Assembly (NCBI GenBank): GCA_936432065.2
Contig: OW386289.2
Location: forward strand, 87,355,736-87,419,735
Origin: Rutpela maculata
Taxonomy: Eukaryota; Arthropoda; Insecta; Coleoptera; Cerambycidae
Direction: 5' to 3'
Length of the DNA: 64,000 nt
The position numbers were made by a program, and so were the translations under genes. This document shows positions 57,704 to 64,000 of this stretch, one piece after another. The notes under the pieces are model-generated. The model searched no databases. It saw only the letters and a list, made by a program, of their open reading frames with translations, and was not told the DNA's origin. Positions within the stretch are counted from its first letter, which is position 1. Each line of letters starts with the position of its first letter.

Positions 57704-59770
57704 GAACTATAATAGATTTGGACATTGTTGCAGTTACATTGTTCTCGAAGAATTGGAAACGGAAGCAACATTCGCATCTGTGTTTCAATCTGATATTTGT
57801 CCAGAAGACATTCAACGTGTGCCAGATTTAAAGACAGGTTGTAACGGGTAAATAGTACTTTTTGGGGCGAACCCTGTATGCATGGTTCCTTTTGGAATAC
57901 CTTACCTTGTCCTGTACGTAAGAGGTAGGAAAATTTCTTCATTGAGCGCATAGGAGCGACACAACGCATTTATAATTATATCCTTATGGTATAAAGTTTG
58001 ATTCGGTTAATTTAAGGAAGTAGCATGTTATTATTACTATACCTATTGGAAGAATATTCGACTCCCTCATGGTACTAGGAACTTTCAGAGTTTGTTTGGT
58101 AATTAGCATGGCTCATAGTGCTTAAATTAATTTGTTGATAAATTGTCGGCGTATGCGGGCGTCTAAAACAGGGCAAAGCAGTAGTGAAACCTTTTCCCAG
58201 TATTGTAAATAACGTTGTGTGCGTTTTCAATCACTTTATGTCTGGGATATATTTACATGAAAGTCATAAGTTTCTCAGTTAACATTTGTTTACGCCAATT
58301 TTCGGACAGAAACAGCCATGTTGGTTGTTTACGTTTAGTTTAGAATCAGATTATCGGCTAAGCGCACTGTCGGTATAGGGTCAGCGCGTCATTGCGCGAT
58401 GTATGAATTTTAAATACCAATTGTTTTTCATTACGGGTTTCCAACGTACATGGATTCGGAGTCAGAAAAAAGGGGTTTAGAAGGAGGTAACGAGCATTTA
58501 AGAAGCTGTTGGGGCACCGAGCACATGGCTTAGAGAATTTTGTTAAATTGTATTTAAAAGAAGGGCCATTCTGCGAGAAGGTACGTCTAAATTTGTTTCG
58601 CCGTGTAGGCAGTTTGTTAATTGTTCCTCGTTTGCAGTAACGATAACAATATTGCTTGTTTTGTAGATTTGCCGGCCTAATTTACGTATAGCTAACTTAC
58701 GTTTGGTTAATTTGCACATGGCTAACTTGCATTTTGTAATTTGCACCTTGGAATTTTCGAATTCATAACTCGTATCCTGTAGACTTGCTGTTTAATATTT
58801 AATGATTGTATGATCCTGGATCTATGTAATTTGAGCTGTAATACGGTTATATGGTTGGAAGCGCTGTGTGATTCAATTATTCAACCGGCTATTGGATAAC
58901 CACGGTCGCACGTGAAGCATGCCGCCCGGCCGCTAGGTCGCTTACCCTGATGAGAACACATGGTTGTAGCACATGGTTGTAACACGTTATGTAAATAAGG
59001 AATTGCCCTGGATGTCCATGGTACTGTGAGGTGTCGACAAATTAAAAATAAGGTCAGACTGTTTTTTCTAATTACTCAGAAACGGCGACGTGAAATTCCA
59101 GCCTCTGATTTTACAATAAACGTCGTGTGAGACGACGGCGTTGATCTATAAAATTTACCAAACTTTTCAAAGAATTTGTTTGCTAAATTACTAAGCCAAT
59201 TTTACACCTAATTTAAGTCAGATAATTTCGTTAATATTACGACTTTTAATAAGTTCCACAGTTACTGTGAACCGCAAATAGTACTATTTGAGGGGGCCAA
59301 AAAGCGGACCATTTGTGAAATTAAATGAATTAAGTATTAAGCATTTTGATGCTCGTAGAGCACATTCTTACCCCATAAGGATACCTTATTGTGATACATT
59401 TTTATTATTAAATCAAATTTGAGGACCCAACCTTGACTTTATTTTTTTGCAACACCCGCAAACCCAAAAGGCTAGGATAGGCATTTTTTCTTGGTCTTAA
59501 CTAAAACAAGATTAAGTGGCGCCTATTTAAATAATTGAAGACTTTAAAATTAAATTTTCCAAAGATCCTTACCCATCCCCAATGCTTCCGACGAGAGAGC
59601 TGCCGCCTAGCAAAGTATAATCCCCGGTGGGGTTATGTCTTTAAATTTGGCACACGTTGAATGTCTTCTGGACAAATATCAGATTGAAACACAGATGCGA
59701 ATGTTGCTTCCGTTTCCAATTCTTCGAGAACAATGTAACTGCAACAATGTCCAAATCTATTATAGTTCTT

Positions 59771-59900
59771 AAAGTACCAAGGGTGTTATAAGGATAATAA
59801 CGCACCGAGGTCGGCAGTGTACAATCCCGAGGGCCTCTGGCCCGAGGGAGTGTACGTCGACCGAGGGCGTCATTATCCTATAACACCCGTGGTGCCTTCA
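59771..59900. repeat. GC-rich hairpin, right arm copy
   Basis: Reverse complement of 57572-57703 with no differences that I could see. It is markedly GC-rich in an otherwise AT-rich region. Confidence 0.85.
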
Positions 59901-60179
59901 ACGTTTAATGTCCTGCAAGTCTGTTATTTAATTCGAATTTTTTTTTGACATTTACGGCTTATTAATTTGACATCTATTATGTTCAGAACAATTTGATTTA
60001 AAAGAGAGTAAAAATCAAAATTGTTTGTAAACGCCGCCGTTGCATAGCATCGCATTTTGTTTGTCAATAACGCTATCATAATTTGCTTGTTTTGGGTTGT
60101 ATTATAATTTTATAATGCCCTAGGGCGTTATTTTTCATTTAATGTATCTCAAAATAGGGTGGTTATTGTAAAATAACAG

Positions 60180-60700
60180 GACATTAAGAATATTAATGAT
60201 CTGCTTACTGTTCGCTAAACTTTTCAAAGTCATTCCTAGTGAAATGTATTTAGATGTTTTCACGACTCCATTTTATACGGTATAAATTAGATCTTCAGAG
60301 AACGATTTTGCCAACCTCTGTTTATTCTCACTATTTCTTCGTCGAGATGTAGAAGAAATTAATGTTGAATAAAAATCTTGGATAAGCTCAGGAACGTCGC
60401 ATTCTCATGCTATCATGTTACTTGCAGTTATTTTATGAGGAAGTGGTTTGTGTTTAATATTTCGTACTTCCGATCTCAGAATCATAGCAGCTCTATTCAA
60501 TTCTTTTCGATATTTTCCAAATTATTTTGCAATAAAATTCCATTGAAAGGCTTCACAACTTTTCTTTTGTTAATAGTCTTTCGTCTTCATATATTCAATA
60601 TCTTTCAAAAATGATAAAAACAAACATTACAACTTTCTCCGAGACATAATTTAATACCGTTTCGTAGGCAGCTTTATGGACATTTCGTTTGCGGTGCTAC
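60180..60700 (-). pseudogene. Middle part of the Cys/His transposon protein, right arm
   Basis: Mirror copy of 56725-57300. On the minus strand it continues downstream of the 205-codon frame with HKAAYETVLNYVSE and, near 60200-60330, KTSKYISLGMTLKSLANSK. It has frameshifts and stops identical to those of the left arm, so the gene was dead before or at the time the palindrome formed, or the arms have been homogenised. Confidence 0.45.
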
Positions 60701-60721
60701 TCTGTCTCTTCATGATTACCA

Positions 60722-61339
60722 TCATTTTTTTTTACTTTGATTCACAAGATCTTTTTTACATTGATTATGATGAAATACTTTACTGAACTCTAGTCTTTTT
60801 AATAAATCAATATTCTCATTAATTTTCTCGAGAAATATGAAACTTTCAAAGCTATCTTTTTGGCATAAATACAAAGGTAGGTTTCGTCCCTTGATTCTTT
60901 TTCTTGTTTGCAAACAAATTATGCATGTACTTGTACTGTCATATTCAGCAGGAATTTGATCACCTGAGAGGTCATTATCAGAATCTACTACTTCATTATC
61001 CTCGTGTTCTTGTGATTCAATTCCTTCTTCATTTTCGATTATTTCTTCATTCGCTTGAATACTTGAACTTTGACTTGAATTAAAAACGCCAGAAGCTTCT
61101 GCAGATGGTCTATATTTTGGAGGCAAGGCTGTAAAACGCTGGTAGCATGACCGATGATACATGTGATTCTCATTTATTGTTGTTGGTAGCACTACATTAT
61201 TCAACGATAAATTGTTCCATTCACGAATTTCTAGCACACTCTTACACTTGTTTAAAGTAGCGTTTTTTTGTATATATTTTTTAATAATATTTCGAAGGCT
61301 ACGCCGCACTTTGAAAGTCCAGCTAACAGGTTTTCTCAC
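60722..61339 (-). CDS. N-terminal region of a Cys/His-rich transposon-type protein, 205 codons intact
   Basis: The minus-strand frame is open from ATG 61339 to a stop at 60722. It starts basic, with CKSVLEIREWNN near residue 33 and MYHRSCYQRF near residue 60. A Ser/Glu/Asp-rich linker follows (about residues 85-135). The second module is CIICLQTRKRIKGRNLPLYL with FHHNQCKKDLVNQ about 45 residues later. Paired CxxC and HxxxC residues suggest two zinc-binding modules. In proteins of this type the same pattern precedes a long region, relics of which continue downstream on this strand to about 60180 in broken frames, so this is probably the surviving front of a longer gene. Clean only in the right arm; deleted from the left. 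The function is unknown; a mobile-element role is inferred from the palindrome. Confidence 0.5.
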   Translation of the reverse strand: MRKPVSWTFKVRRSLRNIIKKYIQKNATLNKCKSVLEIREWNNLSLNNVVLPTTINENHMYHRSCYQRFTALPPKYRPSAEASGVFNSSQSSSIQANEEIIENEEGIESQEHEDNEVVDSDNDLSGDQIPAEYDSTSTCIICLQTRKRIKGRNLPLYLCQKDSFESFIFLEKINENIDLLKRLEFSKVFHHNQCKKDLVNQSKKK

Positions 61340-62156
61340 ATCGGAATACCAGCTGACACCAATTAATACGATTATTGAATTATAAACTTCAATATATGAA
61401 ATTTGCCAAAATGCTCCGATTTTCCTGAATTTTCCGACATGTTTACATGGTCAGCTAACACGTTTTTCCACAGATCCGATGCAGCTGACACATTCTTTTA
61501 AGATCAACGTTTCGTAAATAAATAATCCTTTCTTTTTCAGCTTTGCCAAAATGGTCCGAAAAATTTTTTTTTCTACAACTTTCGCAGCCTCTTCTCATCT
61601 TAAGTCACGGTTTTGAGCCAGCTGACACTTCATTCCTTAATAAGCTATAGAACAACAAGCTATGTTAAAAAAATCAGCTTTGCCAAAATGCTCCATTAAC
61701 ATTTGGCACTACCTCCCAGACTAATTCTGTAATTGGTAGAATTTACAGTGACGCAGGAAATAGTTAGGTCGATCTCGTATTACATCGAAAATTTTTAGCT
61801 CAAATAGCAATCCTATAAAATTCGTCCTTTTTTAATCACGTGTGCTGAAACAACCAATCAGAACAGAATTACACTGAAAAGATCCCTGAGGGATCTTTTC
61901 ACTTATGTCATCCAGTTTGACAGTAATGACAGTTCAATAATTTAAAATTTATTTTTTGATAATATCGATTTGGAACTGCAAATAATGATTTAATGAATAT
62001 AATAATGGAGGAAACCACACCAAATAATACATAATACATAATCTACATTTAGTTTTACAAATTGCTCTTTTAATAATGATGTTTTTAATAAATATGTTTT
62101 TAATAAATAATTTTGAACAAATAAATAAAATAGATTGCAAAAAATTTTCTATGCGA

Positions 62157-62337
62157 ATACCCCTCGAACGTTGATAAATAGCTCATAATTTTATCACACT
62201 CTTCCTCAAGCACGTTGCTTTTACGTAATATCCCTCCGCCTACGGCGGGCGTCGGGATATTACCAAGCAAGTGCTTTCGGAAACTGTGATAAAATTATTT
62301 CGTATTATCAACGTCCTTGGGATATTATAGCTGAAAA
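62157..62337. repeat. Hairpin with GC-rich tip, about 85-bp arms
   Basis: AACGTTGATAA, ATAATTTTATCACACTCTTC, CAAGCACGTTGCTT and AATATCCC face their mirrors GGGATATT, AAGCAAGTGCTT, TGTGATAAAATTA and TTATCAACGT around CGCCTACGGCGGGC. It has the same design as the 57572 hairpin but different sequence. Confidence 0.8.
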
Positions 62338-63265
62338 TACCACAAAAATATTAAACGATAAAAAAATGACACAATATGATCTTCATCAGAGGAATACATT
62401 TGAGTTACTTAGGGTCGAAATTGATAATAATTTTCATGTCAGTTGGATAAATATGTATTTCAAAATGATCGGGGGAAATTTTAAGTATTGAGTCCAAATT
62501 AATTAAACTATGTCTATGAGAAGGTACATTTCCTAGGAGAATAAAAAAGCATTTTTAAATATTTACTATCTGTCTACAATTCGAATTAATTTTTGCTTTA
62601 TTTTTTCCAAATAACTTCAAAAACAGAAAGAAATATGTGTTAATCAAGAAATTAATATTGCCTTACAGTTATGCCCGATCTTTTATGAACCCACTACACC
62701 GTTATTAAACATTTGTTTATATTATACTAACATGTATTTAAAATATGTGAAAGAAAATGTAATGAGCAGATAAATTTAAATATAAATATTTAGCCCATTA
62801 TCTCTTCATATGGTTGTGATAATTTAAATACAATAAAAATTGTTTAAATATTTACTGACAAAAAGGTAATTTAAACATGTTATTGAAATTGTCATGTTGA
62901 ATAAATAAGTTTATTACAAATATGATGATGAAATAAACAAATTTAACTTTCAAATTTATTTTGATTACAGCAATTCATAAAGAGCATTAATGTATTTTTT
63001 ATCGCATAAAATTATATAGCGGCAAAGCTGAACGTAACACTTTGAAGTTCGTATTTTTTGACCTACATGGTAAAACATATACGAGAAAAATAATGTTTAG
63101 TACTTAGTACGTACTTATACATACTAAGTACAAACAGTTTGTACTTAGTATGCGAGGCATACCTCTTACCTAAAAAATGTTCGGGAAAGAATGTTAAGTT
63201 TCCAACCTGTTTTATAAGGGATAGAATCGGCATTAGTCCCTTGAGGTAAACCAGAAAAAGGCAAG

Positions 63266-63858
63266 AAGCCCAAAAGTTCTGCGACCGGACCGCAAGATAT
63301 CTCCCCCCCCCCATTTTCGAGGGCGGGGAAGCGGGGAACACGATGGTGTCAATACTTTCCGACCTACCCTTCAAGAACTGCCTCTGAACCGGAAAAACCA
63401 ACCCTGTTTCGATTTTCTTATGCTAGGCATTTTTATCGGAAAATTTTATTAACGAAAGTTGTTCAGAATTATCCAAAAACCCTAAATCCAAAATTTAATC
63501 GAAATTAAAAAACATTGATTTTTTTTTAAACAATATCTAAGTCCAAAAATATCATTTAAATGGGTTTTTTTGTTTAAAAAATTCATGACAATTTTATTTG
63601 AAATTAAACCAAGCTGTCAGGTAGTTGTTAAGTAATCATTAGCTTTTTTATATTTTTTAAATTTATAATTTTTTTCAATTTTTCGATTTTTTTATTCTGA
63701 TGAAATATTGGGCTTAAGGTTTTTGGACAATTCTGAACAACTTTCATTAATAAAATTTTCCGATAAAAAAATGCCTAGCACCGCAAACTCGGAAAAAATA
63801 TTCCCACCATCGTGTTCCCCACCCTCGAAAACGGTCCGGTCGCAGAACTTTTGGGGTA
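63266..63858. mobile_element. Foldback element G, about 590 bp
   Basis: CCAAAAGTTCTGCGACCGGA at 63270 faces TCCGGTCGCAGAACTTTTGG at 63835. TTTTCGAGGGCGGGG, GGGAACACGATGG, TGCTAGGCATTTTTATCGGA and AAAGTTGTTCAGAATTATCC are all mirrored. The terminal TTTTCGAGG...GAACACGATG is shared with foldback element F (41165-45742), so the two are related. The left flank 63238-63290 also resembles 8675-8740 (CCCTTGAGGTAAACCAGAAA). Confidence 0.75.
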
Positions 63859-64000
63859 AAAGCTTTACGTCATGGGACTAGATAGCATGATATAAAGTAA
63901 TAAATTGCAAAGTTTCAGACAATTTGACAGAAAACCATTTTCCATTAGAAATGTGCGTAGTTCTTTCCATTCCAAGCTTATTTGTGAGAAAACTGTACGT

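Larger units (their letters stand above)
56336..61725. mobile_element. 5.4-kb tail-to-tail palindromic element carrying a Cys/His protein gene
   Basis: Arms at 56336-57835 and 59634-61725 are reverse complements, with ends TAGTCTGGGAGGTAGTG and CACTACCTCCCAGACTA. They match so well that a 78-codon frame is identical at 56858-57094 (minus) and 60378-60614 (plus). The right arm has about 575 bp (60765-61339) that the left lacks; this is most of an intact 205-codon frame. Both arms carry the same GC-rich hairpin. The 1.8-kb centre (57835-59634) has no recognisable gene. Confidence 0.75.
26932..64000 (+). other. Region downstream of the last recognised Cobl exon
   Basis: The GTAAGG donor at 26932 opens an intron whose acceptor was not found, so it may continue past the window. 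The region is a patchwork of repeats. Stretches where I recognise nothing include 26932-27299, 30800-31600, 31870-32490, 33340-34010, 35405-35620, 37200-38290, 39902-40340, 40530-41160, 42540-43320, 44970-45170, 45750-46850, 48290-48550, 48830-49400, 52100-52680, 53145-53530, 53970-55015, 61730-62150 and 62340-63260. Confidence 0.55.

Noticed and set aside
56858..60614. Identical 78-codon frames on opposite strands
   Set aside because: They mirror each other across the palindrome and run antisense to the recognisable coding relic (HKAAYETVLNYVSE...), so they are chance frames.

Overview
The window reads as an arthropod genome, most likely an insect and possibly a beetle or another species with a large AT-rich genome; the order cannot be fixed from sequence alone. 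It is AT-rich, has spliceosomal exons and very long introns, and is packed with animal-type mobile elements: DUF4817/mariner-type transposase relics, hAT ends, long foldback elements, a 5S rRNA-derived SINE, a DINE-1/Helentron-like repeat with a (GTCY)n core, and LINE and LTR-retrotransposon fragments. No tRNA gene, rRNA gene, CRISPR array or bacterial-type operon was seen.

One host gene is clear. Three exons on the + strand (1-310, 19394-19602, 26427-26931) join in matching phases to give about 341 residues of a Cordon-bleu (Cobl)-like actin regulator. They cover the end of a first ubiquitin-like module, a second complete ubiquitin-like module, and a Ser/Pro-rich stretch with an RKRRPAPKPP motif. 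The reading frame enters from the left edge of the window. The last exon ends on a good donor in phase 1, and no later exon could be recognised, so 26932-64000 is probably intron or downstream sequence of this gene.

Intron 1 (311-19393) holds large palindromic foldback elements at about 1.9-3.8 kb, 4.8-7.9 kb, 11.8-12.9 kb and 14.0-18.7 kb. The last encloses a decayed DDE transposase. Intron 2 (19603-26426) is a cluster of one DINE-like repeat family in both orientations, a 30-bp minisatellite, a SINE with a 12-bp target duplication and a 698-bp TIR element.

From 27 kb to the end the window is a mosaic of inserted elements: an inverted pair of LTR-retrotransposon fragments (27.5-30.1 kb), foldbacks at 34-36 kb, a second tandem-array foldback (36.8-38.8 kb), a multi-layer nest of insertions at 41-46 kb that can be peeled apart by target duplications, a LINE relic (47-48 kb), an inverted element at 49.4-52.1 kb, a second LINE relic (55-56 kb) and a 5.4-kb palindrome (56.3-61.7 kb).

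The most unusual coding signal is in the 50-kb and 60-kb palindromes. One keeps the N-terminal and middle part, the other the C-terminal Cys-rich tail, of what looks like one family of large transposon-like proteins with Cys/His modules. A general theme is that most large repeats here are head-to-head or tail-to-tail inverted dimers.
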